Shown here one piece after another: positions 8,859 to 20,638 of a stretch of DNA of 64,000 nucleotides. A model generated the notes under the pieces. It saw only the letters and a list, made by a program, of their open reading frames with translations. It had not been told where the DNA came from and did not search any database. Every line of letters starts with the position of its first letter. Position 1 is the first letter of the stretch. The DNA is from Oxytricha trifallax. Lineage: Eukaryota > Ciliophora > Spirotrichea > Sporadotrichida > Oxytrichidae. The stretch lies in assembly GCA_000711775.1 (NCBI GenBank), contig ARYC01001531.1:1-64000 (forward strand), read 5' to 3'. The translations under genes were made by a program, and so were the position numbers.

Positions 8859-10978
8859 ATGAGTAAAGATAACCTCATTTCAATAAATAGTCTTTCAGCT
8901 TCTAAAAAGTTCAACTCTAATCTTAATACCTCTTAAATAGTGAAACCATAACACAAGAATAGGCCATTAAACATTTTATAAGATGATAGATATAGTAAAG
9001 AACGCCTTCTCGAGACAGCGTATAATTTAAATGATGAGATAAATTAACAAACCCCTATAAGTGAGGTTGCATAGAACTAAGTCAAACATTAATAGGATAA
9101 GAGTTATCTAGACAGTCCAAATAAAACACTGCTCTCATTTAAGAAGTAAAGCAATATTTCTGATAAAGTCAATGAGAGCTTTCTTTCATTTGATAATGAG
9201 AGTACAATACTTGCAATATCAAAGATTAGTCAAAAAGGATAAAGCAACAACTCTTCGTTTATTGGAGGGAGATAAAGCAATCGAAAGATTTTACCCCAGT
9301 TGCCTTCTAATTTCAATGAGAACTCCAACAATGATTTTATTGATCCTATTAAAGTGAATATTAAGTACAAGAATATTATATAAAATGGTGAAAAGACTTA
9401 AAGAAATCACTAATCAAGTAAGAGTGTGGTTACTAAAGATATATAAGCAAAGTCAGGTAGGAAAAGAGCATTAAGCCCGATTAAAGATGGGTATCGATTG
9501 GAGTCACCTACATAAATGGTGTAAAACTAACTTGAAAACATAAATTGGATATACTAGAATCTTCCCTCTCCCTTAAGGTCTTCAAGAGATCTTACGAATA
9601 TATCTGCTTATTAAGATTCGATAGTAAATCATCAAGAGAGATCTCCCTAAAACAATTTAAAGCGAAAAATCTCTCCCAAAGAAAAGTAACTTAAAGAAAT
9701 TAGAGCATCAAGAAAAAGCTTTTGGAATCAAAAGAGCAATTAAATGGATCATAATCACCATCTTAAAATTTATTTACTCCCTTAAGAGATCCATGCGATC
9801 AAAAGCTCCTTTGCTCAAGTATCGGCTAATCAAGGTCAATCTCTCCTAAAGTTTTCACAAATTTAGGCAAGAGAAGTGACAGTATCGTTTCACAAATGAA
9901 ACTAAAAAATGGTTTAGATCCAAATGGTCGTTCTCCTGGTTCAATAAAAAAGCCTCCTCCTTTTAAATTAAAGGATTTGCATAAATACTCAAAGACATTG
10001 AAGGTCACAGATATAGATCCTATGTTATTCAATCGTGTTTTGGATTCTAAAAATAAAAATAAAGGAAGGCAGAGTAAAAGTCCTCCACAAAATAATTAAT
10101 AATCTCCGCCAAGAAGTCCAAATAGAAATATCGAATGGACAAAAACTCCAGTTTACAAGCAATTTATGCTAAAGCTTACTGAAATGGAAAGTTTAGAAGA
10201 TAATTAAATAGGTTTTAGAAAGCACAAAATGCGCAATCCTAAAAAGACTCTAAAACAATTTGAATTAGATCTCAAAAATAAAAAGCTAATGTATCAATTA
10301 ATGGAAGAAGTTTTGAGTAACATCTATACAGAATAAGAAGTTCAGTATTTCATAACAATTCTTAAGAACAAAAATTTAAACGACGATGAGATGGTATCGA
10401 TGTGGATTAAAGTTGGGGACACTCTTGAAGTACTAATGTGTAAGCTAGGATTGAAAGACCAATATGATAGAATGATGGATTAATACGATGAAGAGAAAAA
10501 GGATAATTTAAGAAAAACTATTATTAAACTGCTGTGTAGATGCAAAATAATGTATGGAAGTATCTCCCATATAAAAACCATCTTTCGAATTATGCGTCAA
10601 AGATAAACAATTGAGAGTCAAATTATAGAATACGAAAGAGAAATAAAAACTAATAATTTAACGATACAACTCGAAGACATAGAATCATAAGTTGCGTAGT
10701 ATTGCTTCCAGAGTAGTAGACTATTTATTTAAATTACTCAATTCATGATTGACAGTCAACTTTTCAAGAGGCTTAAATTTATCTATGAAGGTTTGGATTA
10801 TTAAGCGAAAATCAGGAAGCAGGTTTAGTACTAAAAAGAGCAATTTAAGGAATTTTTTGGAGATAAATTACCTACAATGAATGCTTAAGGAAAGCTTATA
10901 TTTGTAAATGAACTAATTTAAGAGGAATTTACAACCCCTTAAAATACTACCAGCAAGTTATAAACATAATTTTAATGA
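8859..10978 (+). CDS. Large uncharacterised protein, ~706 codons, no IES seen
   Basis: ATG at 8859 and TGA at 10976-10978, dense with TAA/TAG Gln codons. The N-terminal ~280 residues are Ser/Asn/Gln-rich and disordered-looking. The middle has Pro-rich basic motifs (PPPFKLKDLHKYSK and SPPRSPNRN). The C-terminal ~300 residues look folded and helical (MYQLMEEVLSNIYTEQEV, VSMWIKVGDTLEVLMCKLG and LTIQLEDIESQVAQYCF). There is one frame change near 9715, where AGAAAAAGC would need one more A (five-A run). Otherwise the gene runs over 2.1 kb without IES or intron, unusual in this germline context. No family recognised. Plus ORF 9172-9357 and minus ORF 9826-10032 are shadows of it. Confidence 0.7.
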
Positions 10979-11178
10979 AATATATAATTCTCTTAAAAAA
11001 GTTAAAAAAAATTGCTATAATAAAATGTTGTTAAATATTTTAGGTAGTTAACTCAAAAATTGTTGAAAAAGTTTAAATTAAAAATATTTATTATGATGCG
11101 TTGATCTTCTAATTATTCTTTGTTAGTACTAAATTGAATTAATTCAGTTTAATTACTTATTTAATTAAACCAAAAATA

Positions 11179-14100
11179 ATGGATCTAATAGAAGAGGAAA
11201 GTGACAAAAGCTATTTATTATAATTGTTTATCATTTTATATTCTCATTTTTACTACTCTCCAAAACGAAAAGGAATCAGCAATTTAATTTAGCCAGTCTA
11301 ACATTTCACCAATAAAGTTGAACAACTTTATAATAATGGCGAGTTCAGTATTACCGTAACACCGACTAGAGCTTAATCTAATAAAAATGAATTTGATTTC
11401 AAAAATTTGAATTTTCAATCACAAAACATGAATAATAATACTTTAAGCTCAACTTAAAAATAATAGTAGTACAATTCTAAATAAGATCAACATGGTATAG
11501 ATAACTAAATTTCTTCATAGGAAACTGACGAGAATAATTTTGAGGAGGATAGTTTCGAAAAAAATAAGGACGCTTCTAATAGACCTACAAAGAGTAAATT
11601 TTAAATATTAAGTATTAGAAAATACTCTTTAATAATTATCAATATTTTTACTCAAAATCAAATCAAATTTATGCTTAAAAATGAGATTAGTATGTTTTAA
11701 AACCTAAAAAATGCAAATTTGATTTTTTTAAAAAAAATCAAAATAATTTTAAATTTACAATAAAAATAAAAAGTTATTCAATTTTTTTAGCTAGTAAATT
11801 TATGCTGAGAATGTAAACAAAAAATGTGCAAAACGAATCAAATTCAGGCAGCTTAAATATTAATATATTATTATACATTTTAATGATCTATATAGTTAGA
11901 TATGTAGCAAGAAATTTAAACTTAAGTGTCCCTTCTAATACATATCCCTAAGAAATAATAAAAAGAAATAAAGGCATTTAAACTTTATCAACGTATAATG
12001 TTCGTTTTAATAAGCTAATTCATATTTTATTTGTGTTTTCTCTAAAATTTTTTAATTAAAATACTTCAAAGTCTTATTAAATTTCTACCTTCTTATGCTG
12101 CCACTAAGTCATTACCAAACGATCTATAGAAAAAAATTTCTTAATTAAAATATTATTTAATAATTATGCTTTTTGGATCAATCTAAAATGGAAAATCTTA
12201 ATAGTAACGATAAATAGAAATAAAAGTAATAAATTTGATTTAATATATTGTTTTAGGATGATGCAAATTCCCATATAGCCTGAATTAATTATAATAATTT
12301 TCTTGAATAGAATTTTAGTAAAATTATTGATGAATCTCACTATCAAGGATCAATTAATGAACTGAGGCAAAATTCAGAAGGGGTTATTTGTTCTGCAAAT
12401 TAATCTCAAAAGGCATTTTCTAACAGGCAAAACTCGATAAGCTAACATTCTATATATTTAAATAAATATATAAATTTTGGGGGAAGTTCCTTGCCCCTAA
12501 CATTATAAGTTTATTATATTTTGCCATAAATATAGAAGAAATATACTAATCGCTACATAAATTTTCCTACCCTATGTATTAAACAATTTCATTAATAATT
12601 TTTTTCAAAGTTTACAAATATTCCTTGTATTATTAAATAACAGATTCTATTATAACTTAATGTTTTATTTAATATTTAGTTAATATGATATTAATTAAAA
12701 TATTCTAGTCTTTTTTCAATTAAATGCTTAAATAAGTCAAATTTGTTTGTATACGAGGATTAATTTTGTAATAAACAGATAAATTTTCTGTTTGCGGGGA
12801 AGTAACGGAATTTTCGAGGGGGGGGCAAGAAATCTTTCTCCTTAAATAAATATAATTATTCTTAGTCATAGTCTTAGAAGCAAAACAACAATATTTAGGC
12901 TTAGCAATTCTAAAAACAAAAATCTTTCAATGCTAATGATAAAAAATTAATAAGTTTTAATAATAACTAACAGAGTAGCAATAATGATCTTTCAAAGTAA
13001 TTCACGAACTACTAGTATTATATTTATATTTCTATATTTCTAAGTTGAATTAAATATATACCAATAAAAATCTATCAAGAAATATAATTTTTTATATAAT
13101 TTATTATAGATGATCTATTAATAAAATTCATTAAATCCTAAAATTTTGAGTTAGATAACTGCAGGATTAGAATCCTGATTATTTTTTATAGTAAATATAT
13201 AATTAGTAAGGTAAAATTTATATAAAAAATTTATTAGAGTAATAATTTTAATGAGAACTATAAATAAATTTAAATCAATAATATAAAATATAAAAGAAAA
13301 TTATAATCCAGAAAAATGATTTAAAACATTATAGATAAATATGTAAATATATTAATCTTGCTTAATTTAGATTCTAATATTTAACCATTGTTTTGAAAAT
13401 AAATAAAATATTTAATATCATCTTACAACATATTCCCTCAAGTCATTTATTTCTTGGTAATTTTAATATTTTAATTATTTTCTCCTAATAAATGTAGCAT
13501 TTGTATACTCCTAAGCCAAAACCCTCAAGTATTATTACTAATTTCCGAAAAGGCAATGTTCAAAACCAATTTTTTCTAATTTTTTGCCTTCTTAATTATA
13601 TGATATATCTTATAAAAATAAAATCCCCTTATGGATTGATTTGCCTTAGGAACTTAAATTATATATAATCCAATGAAACATAAAGCAAAATGATCGATTG
13701 TCTATTATAAAATACTAATTGACTTATTATTTAAAAATAATTTTAATTTAAATCTTTATTGACAGCTTTATAAATAATCAAAATAATTAAAAACTAAAAA
13801 ATAATGAATTTCTTTTTAATTTAAAATCTAAATTTAATATATAGTATTGAGGTTTTAATTCCTTAGTTTATTTATAAAAATTAAGTATGATCATAAACTT
13901 AACAAAAGTACCTTTTATCTGAAATTATTTTCTTAACTTCTATTTTTATTAAGTTTGAGGAAGATAAAATAAATCTAAATAACTACTACTAAGATGACAA
14001 CAATATGTAATAAAGTAATTCAAACATAACTCCAGATATGTTTGGCAGTAAGAAAAATCTTAGTTTTTACCAATCAAACAATCATTTGGGAGCAAATTTA

Positions 14101-14626
14101 ATTACTCCTACAGCAAGAAAGAAAAATAAAATTATTATAAGCAATTTATATTAATTAATATGACAATAATAAAAAAAGAAAATAGGGTCCATAATCTCGA
14201 ATAAAACAGTCAAGGATTTGTTAATGAAGCATTAAATGGGAGGAGGGGGTATTGGTACAATTTAAAAATATAATTTGATTTATTTTTATTTACACCAGGT
14301 TTAAAGTTCATGAATCAACAGAGAAAGCTTTCAAATATATAAGACAGCTACATGATATTTTTAGTTGATAAATATTATATAAAAGTCTTTATAGGATAAA
14401 TAACTAATTAATCATGGTAAGATAATTTGATATATAGAATATGTTTAATAGTTTAATTTAGAATTAAAATTCAATAGCAGGGATGTCTCAATCTGACTTT
14501 GACTATACCTAAGGGATGATGACAGTAAGACATAAAAATAATGTCGTCAATCATTAAGACTTTGGATCAAGTTACGCTTATTCACAAGAGCCAGGTGGAA
14601 TGTAATTAAAATATATCATTTTATGA
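11179..14626 (+). CDS. Asn/Gln-rich protein gene in seven MDSs (425 codons after excision)
   Basis: Starts at ATG 11179 (MDLIEEESDKSY) and ends at TGA 14624-14626. Coding segments 11179-11639, 12168-12225 + 12257-12269, 12291-12470, 12855-13014, 13989-14125, 14183-14259, 14295-14334 and 14475-14626 are joined by removing six pointer-flanked IESs and one 31-nt intron. The sum is 1278 nt, exactly 426 codons including the stop, with no frameshift. The protein is rich in Asn, Gln and Ser in the middle. Near the C-terminus it has a more conserved-looking part: a helix ending in KDLLMKHQ, then MGGGGIGTPGLKF and RKLSIAGMSQSD. No domain recognised. This is the clearest non-scrambled germline gene in the window. 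Confidence 0.7.
11640..12167. other. IES, 12-bp pointer TTTAATAATTAT (528 bp)
   Basis: The 12-mer lies at 11628-11639 and 12156-12167. The interval is nearly pure A/T and includes in-frame TGA. Excision continues the upstream frame through the pointer into the next segment. Confidence 0.7.
12226..12256 (+). other. 31-nt intron
   Basis: GTAATAAATTTG...TTGTTTTAG inside the second MDS, phase 0. Its removal keeps one frame across the neighbouring IES junctions. Confidence 0.55.
12270..12290. other. Possible 21-bp mini-IES, pointer AATT
   Basis: AATT lies at 12266-12269 and 12287-12290. The 21-bp unit holds the only remaining in-frame TGA (12281-12283) of this gene. Removal is frame-neutral and gives DDANYNNFLEQ. 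The short pointer makes this weaker than the other junctions. Confidence 0.5.
12471..12854. other. IES, 13-bp pointer TTAAATAAATATA (384 bp)
   Basis: The 13-mer lies at 12458-12470 and 12842-12854. The interval contains in-frame TGA and a G8 run (about 12821-12828). Joining gives IYLNKYNYSQSQSQ in frame. Confidence 0.8.
13015..13988. other. IES, 8-bp pointer AACTACTA (974 bp)
   Basis: The 8-mer lies at 13007-13014 and 13981-13988, with A/T-rich non-coding sequence between. Its length is not a multiple of three, yet the join is in frame (FTNYYQDDNNM). Confidence 0.8.
14126..14182. other. IES, pointer AAAGAAAA (57 bp)
   Basis: The repeat lies at 14118-14125 and 14175-14182. The interval contains in-frame TGA at 14161. 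The join reads ARKKIGSIISN. The A-rich pointer could slip by a base or two. Confidence 0.6.
14260..14294. other. IES, pointer TACA (35 bp)
   Basis: TACA lies at 14256-14259 and 14291-14294 around an AT-rich insert. The join gives GIGTPGLKFMNQ. The pointer is short, so the exact edges are less certain. Confidence 0.55.
14335..14474. other. IES, pointer TTCAA (140 bp)
   Basis: TTCAA lies at 14330-14334 and 14470-14474. The join gives RKLSIAGMSQSD in frame and avoids a TGA in the upstream read-through. Confidence 0.6.
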
Positions 14627-15012
14627 TGTAGTAATATAAATGAATAAGTGTTTATTAAAATTTGAATCTAATTTTTAAAATGAGAATTCTATAAATCTTA
14701 ATTTATTTACTAAAAATATTTTCGATTGTATATGTTTTTCTTTATTAAGAATTTCAAATATTCAGATTATTACATAAAAATTTGTAAATTTCAATTTTTA
14801 CTATAAAAGATACTAAAAATGACTGATAAATTTAATATTTTCCTATAGCATATAGTAAAGCTACTATTTTTTTAGAAAGATATTGCTTGTTTACTTGACA
14901 TAAAAAGTAAAACTAAAAATTAAAAATATTTTATTTTTTATATTTTAAAGTTTATTAGGAAATTGAAGTTTATTTAATTAATTATAGAAAAATTCAAATT
15001 TTAATTATAGGT

Positions 15013-15277
15013 AAAACCCCATAGATCAATTAAGAAGCGAGGATAGGAGTTAAGAACAATTAGATTAAAAATTAATTATAATTGGCTAATAATATAAATA
15101 ATTAGGCTAAAATCAAATTTAACAGACTCTGATTGGATTATTTTATAAGGACAATTAATCGAGCCAATAGTTTTAATAATTAGCCCAAACATTATAATTA
15201 TACACCAATAACAATTAATTCTTAATTTAATTGTTCTTAACCCCAATCTTCGTGTCTTAATTGATCTATGGGGTTTT
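15013..15277. mobile_element. MITE with ~50-bp TIRs ending AAAACCCC/GGGGTTTT
   Basis: The left arm begins AAAACCCCATAGATCAATTA. The right arm is its near-complement, ending in TAATTGATCTATGGGGTTTT. The arms match imperfectly over about 50 bp, and the 265-bp interval has no coding frame. The outermost eight bases equal one unit of the ciliate telomere repeat. Confidence 0.7.
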
Positions 15278-15349
15278 ATATATTTTTCATTTTTACTATA
15301 CCATAAACTTTTACAAAATTAAAAATTACATACTTTGGTGTAATTTTAT

Positions 15350-15450
15350 CTATAAATATATATAAACCCCAATACGTAAACCCCAATACGTATGTGCATA
15401 AGAATTTGATAAGTGCGTAAACGAATTTAATTAAATGTGTTAATACGAAA
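15350..15450 (+). repeat. Left terminal inverted repeat of the 10.4-kb element
   Basis: Matches the complement of 25717-25803 nearly base for base from 15378 to 15450. It carries an extra tandem copy of AAACCCCAATACGT (15364-15377 and 15378-15391) that the right end lacks. Confidence 0.85.
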
Positions 15451-15916
15451 AATTAAATTAAGGCTTTTTAACTAAATTTGAAAGTGTCTCTTTAAGGTCC
15501 TTAGAAAGCGAGTCCGTGAAAAGCAGTGAATATTGAATCTTGAATTCTCTTAGCACTTAACCGTACCAATTGATTAAGAATGATTAGTCAACTCGAAACA
15601 ACCTAAAAATCCAGTACCTTTCCCTATTCACTTCCCCTCTTTTTCAACATTTTCCTTCCCCCTACCCTGGCAACCCCCTAAAATCCAGTCTTTTGGCTTA
15701 AGCCAGAACCCCTTTTTCGACCTTCAAACCTTCTACCCGAAATTTCCATTTTGAGTACCATTAACTTCTAGCGATTCCCTCCTTCACATTTCTCCTCGCC
15801 ATTATTCAGTTATAGACAGGCAAGGCTTTTGAATTTTAACGGATTTCACGATTTCGACATTTTTTTAAAAAGCCAATTTTGGATGGGCTCGAGCTCGAAA
15901 CTTTCTAAAAATTATC

Positions 15917-16156
15917 ATGTCTCTTCAACCACCCATCACCTTGAGACTTAAAGCTGCTATTTATGTTAGTAACAGTGAATTATATCTACTAGAAGTGCAA
16001 TTTCTTCTAGCTAGCTCTAAATCCGGAGGATAGAGACGAAAGTGTGAAAAATCTCTCAGTAAATTTGCAAAAATCCAATCCAAATTTTAATAATCCAGCT
16101 ATTTAGTATTAAAATCCAGTCGAACTAATCATTAAAATCTACCATAAACTAGATGA
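15917..16156 (+). CDS. 79-aa ORF at the left end of the 10.4-kb element
   Basis: ATG at 15917 and TGA at 16154-16156. It begins MSLQPPITLRLKAAIYVSNS and continues Leu-rich, then Ser/Lys/Gln-rich. It follows about 460 bp of comparatively C-rich non-coding sequence inside the TIR (15451-15916), which may hold the promoter or transposase-binding region. The next ORF starts 21 bp downstream in another frame, so it could be a small gene or an N-terminal exon of the helicase. No family recognised. Confidence 0.4.
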
Positions 16157-16176
16157 ATCCAGCCCCTGGATTTTAG

Positions 16177-19100
16177 ATGGCTTCTAAGACTGACCCTCCT
16201 CAACTTCTCAATAAGTAAGCTGGTAAGCTCAAATCTTTGATATTACCTTCTATTTAGAACCTATTAATGATTAGCAGGTGCCAGAACTAGTACCCAAACA
16301 AGAAAACTTACCTCAGATTTTGAAAATCTACTAGCCAATGTAAATCTTGAAAATGCGGGTAAACCTAAAGGTATAAAATCTGAATATAAAAATGCACAAG
16401 ACAGTGCTAAAATCAATAGTGCAAAGGAATTTCTGCACTAAACAACTTCAATTTAAGTTTGCTGCTGGAGCAGGTGGATTTTGCAGGCTTTGAAAAGACT
16501 AAGGATTTTAAGTAGTACGTGAGAAAGTATTTAAATAACAATAAACCCAAGTAAGTGAAGCACAGCCACGAAAGTAAATCGGTAATTTAAGAGCTCCTGA
16601 ACTATCTGCAATCGACGAAGAGATGAAGGTGAGTGAATTCACTAAGAGCGTAAGCTTTGCAAGCGATTAGAAACATGATAAAGAACCCTTACCTCAACTC
16701 TTTATAAACTACGGCGCGATCATCGGCCACGAGGTGTTAATTAAACACTTTGAAATTCCAAAAATTCTAAATATTATGAAAGGTCTTGCATCTTGCAAGA
16801 AATAGTGACTCGTAACACTCAGTCACTTTTATCATTCTTGAACAATTTTGAGAACGTCAACGATCAATAAATACTCTAGGACCTGTTCTCCCTGCTGGTG
16901 GATTTAATTCTCAACAATAGTAATATAGATCAAGATTCCAAGCCTCGTATATTTTTAGCCGCTTTGGGTTATTATATGGGAGAAAAAGTCGAAGTTGAGA
17001 CTCACTTATTTTGGAATCAATATTATTATTAGTTCGCTCGCCTAATGCAAGGCAGGCACTAGGCCTGCCAAATTACGTATTCTTCAACACAGCTTCAGCC
17101 TTCACTAAACAGCTTGCTCAAGTGAAAAAACTGGATGATTCAAACCCTTATGTAATACAATTTATGAGTGATAACTGGTAGTTATACTCAATTGACCCTC
17201 AAGTTAGAAGGTTAATACCTTCTTCATTCTTTATATTGAATGTGCCTTTCATTACTTTACTCAAACAAGACTGCGGCTTGAACTTAATCAGAGATATTCC
17301 AGTTGCATATACAGACCACTTCGTGAGAATTTGTGCTTTAAGTTGCTGTCCAACTGTTGACTCTTTAAAAGAGTACATCTCATTAACCAGGTCTACATTC
17401 TTACAGAAGTAGAGGTTATAGATTAAAACACCATGGTTTACTTTATGAAAGGCCTCGCATCAAGACTATAGAATAGAGACATGCAATGGGTTGGTAAGAT
17501 TGAGCAAATCAAGAGGCTTCAACAGTAATTAATAGAAGCTTAGGTAAAAAAGAATGTAAGTCTTACAAGCAACATTATTGAAAACTGCCTTAATGGTGAC
17601 TGTTCTGAAATTCAACGAATTTTGCAGCTACCTCGCAATATGTAAGCCTTCTCTGATAAAATTGTTGCAGAGCTACTTTAACTTTTTGAGAGTGCTAACA
17701 TTATGCACTAATTAGCAAGGGCTTTCAACTAAAAGCCTTAAAATGAAAGGTTGAGTGTGAGTGAAGACTTAGAAAAACTGCAGCAATATCTTGGATTTAA
17801 GTTGTATAGTTCACAAGTTTTGTGCATTAACTACATTTGCGATAACTTAAAGTCAAGCCATTTAATTCATTTTGGTATTGGAAATGGCAAGACCTTAATT
17901 TCTATTGCGTTAGCCATACTTAAAGCTCTTAAAACCAAGCTATCCGTAATCATAATTGGTAAGAATGAGCACTTGGTATAGAGGGATTTCAAAAAATTCT
18001 AAAAGTTAATTAGAGCAATGGCTCTTAATTCAAACTTTAATTTCATTGCAAAAGCGCAGGTATTTATTTCCTTACTCAGCCACAACTGAAGAAATACGAA
18101 GAACCCTAAATTCATGAGTGTGTGGCACGAGAGTATCGTGCTGGTTGATGAGTACGATTGGATTTTATTTGATGGTTCCAGTGAAAAAATTGTAAACTAG
18201 CTCAATCTCTTCAAGCAAGCTAAAAGTATTGTTGGTTTTTCAGGCAGCCATCTTACTCAAACCGAATAACAATGCCTTAACTTGGCTTTGTCAAGCACGC
18301 CTGTGGTGTTCCCTACACTTGATAAGTTGTTAGGAGACAAGAAAACTTAGCTGCCAGACTTGCTCGTGAACTCAAATCAAGGAGACTATTTGAAAACAAT
18401 CAAGGAAATCATAAAGGATTAAGTAGCGAATTCCCCAGTTTTAATTGTTGCCTCTGCAAATTACAGCACTATTGAATAAGGCCTTTAATATTCAGGCTTT
18501 GATTTCACAAGTTTCAGACACGGCCACGCTGCTGTAATTGAAGCTACCCTTGAAGGCAGGTATTTAATGAAGAATGCAAGCAAGAACTATGGAATTTACT
18601 TGTTGAATGAAGCATAGGTAGAGGCACAGACATTTAAACGAATGATGAAATCAATCAAAATGGGGGCTCATATTTAATTATCGCTGATGTTTTTACAAAA
18701 AGATCTGAAGAATAAATCATTGGTAGGATTGGTAGGCTCAACACCAAAGGTAGATGGCAGAGAGTGTTATATAAACTAGCTTCTAAAAGTAATGCAGAGC
18801 AGCTGCTCGTAGTGGAGTAAAATGAAGCAGACCTTAATCTTGATCGCAAGTACAATTTGGTATAATCAATTTTGTAAAATCAATAAGAAGCAATGGAAAA
18901 TTCAATTGAATCAAACTTAGTGCCTCAAGAATAGATAACTGCAAAACTTTCCAATAAGAATGAGGATGATAAGAAGGTACGAGAAATTGTTGAACACCTT
19001 ATAAGGCTCACTGAGAAATCTTATAACGAAGCAATCCATCCAATTGAAGAAGAGAAGAAAGAAAAAGTTGAGGAACTTAAAGAGGCTGTCTCAGTTGAAG

Positions 19101-19329
19101 AACCAACTGAATAAAGTAAATTGGGTTTTTATTAACCAACTCTCATAGAGGTAATAGAAGAGAAGATGAGTTAAATCCAGTGCTGCAAAACAAACCGTTT
19201 GAAGAGGTATAGAAATTGGTGCACAAGAATTTAAAGCGGTAGCACCATGAGATTACTAAGGTTCAAAGCAGAGAGAGATCCAAAAGTAAAAGCAGTACTA
19301 CAAGTTCAAAGAGAAGATTAGTGAAATGA
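16177..19329 (+). CDS. SecA-like SF2 DEAD-type helicase/ATPase
   Basis: About 1050 codons (ATG 16177, TGA 19327-19329) with the ordered motifs of a SecA-type SF2 ATPase: Walker A HFGIGNGKT (about 17870), Walker B VLVDEYDWILFDG (about 18140, cf. SecA VDEVDSILID), GFSGSHLTQTE (motif III, cf. GMTGTA), PVLIVASANYSTIEQ, then GRGTDI (about 18620) and EEQIIGRIGRLNTKGRW (motif VI). A ~540-residue helical N-terminus precedes the core. A charged tail ends in KSKSSTTSSKRR. The frame changes at about 16300, 16450, 16600, 16800, 17090, 17420, 18055, 18105, 18610 and 19150; those I could resolve look like loss of one base, except one apparent extra C near 18105. SecA proper is a bacterial/plastid translocase. 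In a transposon the role is unknown; a DNA- or RNA-translocating function is inference. Confidence 0.75.
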
Positions 19330-19680
19330 TAATAAAAGCTTGACTAAATCAAAGAATAAAATAAGACTTGAGATCTTTATACTCGTCGCAGTGCCAGAGA
19401 TAAAACATTCACTTGCACTTATACAGAGCTGCCAGAGAGTGAAGAGACAATTGAAAGATGGTTGAAGGCGGCCTCTAGTGAGAGAAGGCACTTTAAAAGC
19501 GACATAAATCACAAAAATCCAGAGAGAAAACAAAGATTAAGAATATGAGATTTATCTTAATTTTTTTAAGTAATTCACCAAATTCAAGTTTTTGCTATTA
19601 ATAGTATATAGAGATTCATGAAGGAATAGAAGCAGTAGCATTCAAAATCTGAAGTTCTCAGCTGCGCAAAGCAAGCTCAA

Positions 19681-19905
19681 TCAGTTGTTATTGAGCATAA
19701 ACTGGTCTCTCATCTTGCGTAAGTCAAGCAACTCACTTTCCAAATTGTCATGATCTTGTTTCAACTTTTTAGTTTACTGCAAGAATTCCTGCTTATCTTA
19801 TTTTAAAGCTTATTCATAATCTTTTACTTCCTCCATTTAATCACGAGTTCTCTTTCTTTTAGATGAATCCTTTACTAGATTCACAGCCTTACCTCGCTCA
19901 GCTAC
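19681..19905 (-). CDS. bZIP-like basic/leucine-zipper ORF
   Basis: The minus strand reads a basic patch (SSKRKRTRDQ) followed by a ~45-residue helix with Leu or Phe at nearly every seventh position (ALKQDKQ, EFLQQTK, KLKQDHD, NLESELL, DLRKMRD) and TGA at 19681-19683. This is the layout of a bZIP DNA-binding/dimerisation region, although the Asn and Arg signature of the bZIP basic region is not evident, so a plain coiled coil is possible. Its 5' end overlaps the start of the divergent plus-strand gene at 19863. The upstream start is unclear. Confidence 0.45.
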
Positions 19906-20638
19906 ACACGAAATTAAGAGAGAGTAAACTTACTGCTAAAGTTAAGGCATCTGCTGAGAGCGTCCACGAACTCGGGTCTCATTTCTATAACGAGATCTCT
20001 GTTTTACTCTAGCTTTTCTCTTCGTTAGAGCATTGCATCATGAATCATCTAGGAGACACCGTCGGTGTCTAGGGTGAAGAGCAAGTCACAGATCCATTAT
20101 CTGTCTAGGTGGACCCAATCTCGTTCATCAGGCAAGTATTACAGCAGTCTTACAGATCCTCTTGCATAATCGAGAAAGTATTAAACTGTAAGTCCATCGA
20201 TTTGAGGCACTGCTGACACTTTGACTGCGTCTCTTCTTACATACTATAATAACAGTTACAGGGGTAAGTTAATCGTTACTTCTTTCTCTGCTCTTATGAT
20301 TTACTTAAGGAAATAAATGTTGGTGGAGTCTGCTTTGGGTAAGAAAGCGTGGCAGTCTTGGGCAAGAAAGTTGTATAGCTCTTTCTTACTTTTGCATTTC
20401 TGGGCGAGTTCTTGAACATTGATACCAGTAAGTTATCCTTGGTTCATTAAAATTTAAAAGTTAGGTGCCTTTCACCATTTTTTATAGGTCAATTTCGATT
20501 CAGGAAGACACTACCGTTACTAAAACTAGAGAGTGCTTTTCATGATAATGAAATGTTACCAGCACGGTCCAATTTCCGCTAGCGGAATTCCTACCAGCAC
20601 CAAGAGAATTCATTATTATTAAATTTAGGAATCCGTCT
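19863..20638 (+). CDS. Unknown protein with probable introns, 10.4-kb element
   Basis: ATG at 19863 opens a 117-codon frame (MNPLLDSQPYLAQLHTKLRE...) rich in Leu, Val and His/Cys. An in-frame TGA (20214-20216) interrupts a Cys/His cluster (LRHC, then HFDC); the same frame continues to a GTAAGT donor near 20265. Downstream, a segment with VGGVCFGQESVAVLGKKV runs to a second GTAAGT donor near 20430, with a TTTTTTATAG acceptor near 20486. That is followed by a short exon (FRFRKTLPLLKLES). The end is uncertain; the transposase starts at 20639. The Cys/His spacing could bind zinc, but I do not recognise a family. Confidence 0.45.

Noticed and set aside
9826-10032. 68-aa minus-strand ORF
   Set aside because: Antisense shadow of the 8859-10978 gene, which is open for 2.1 kb in this genetic code.
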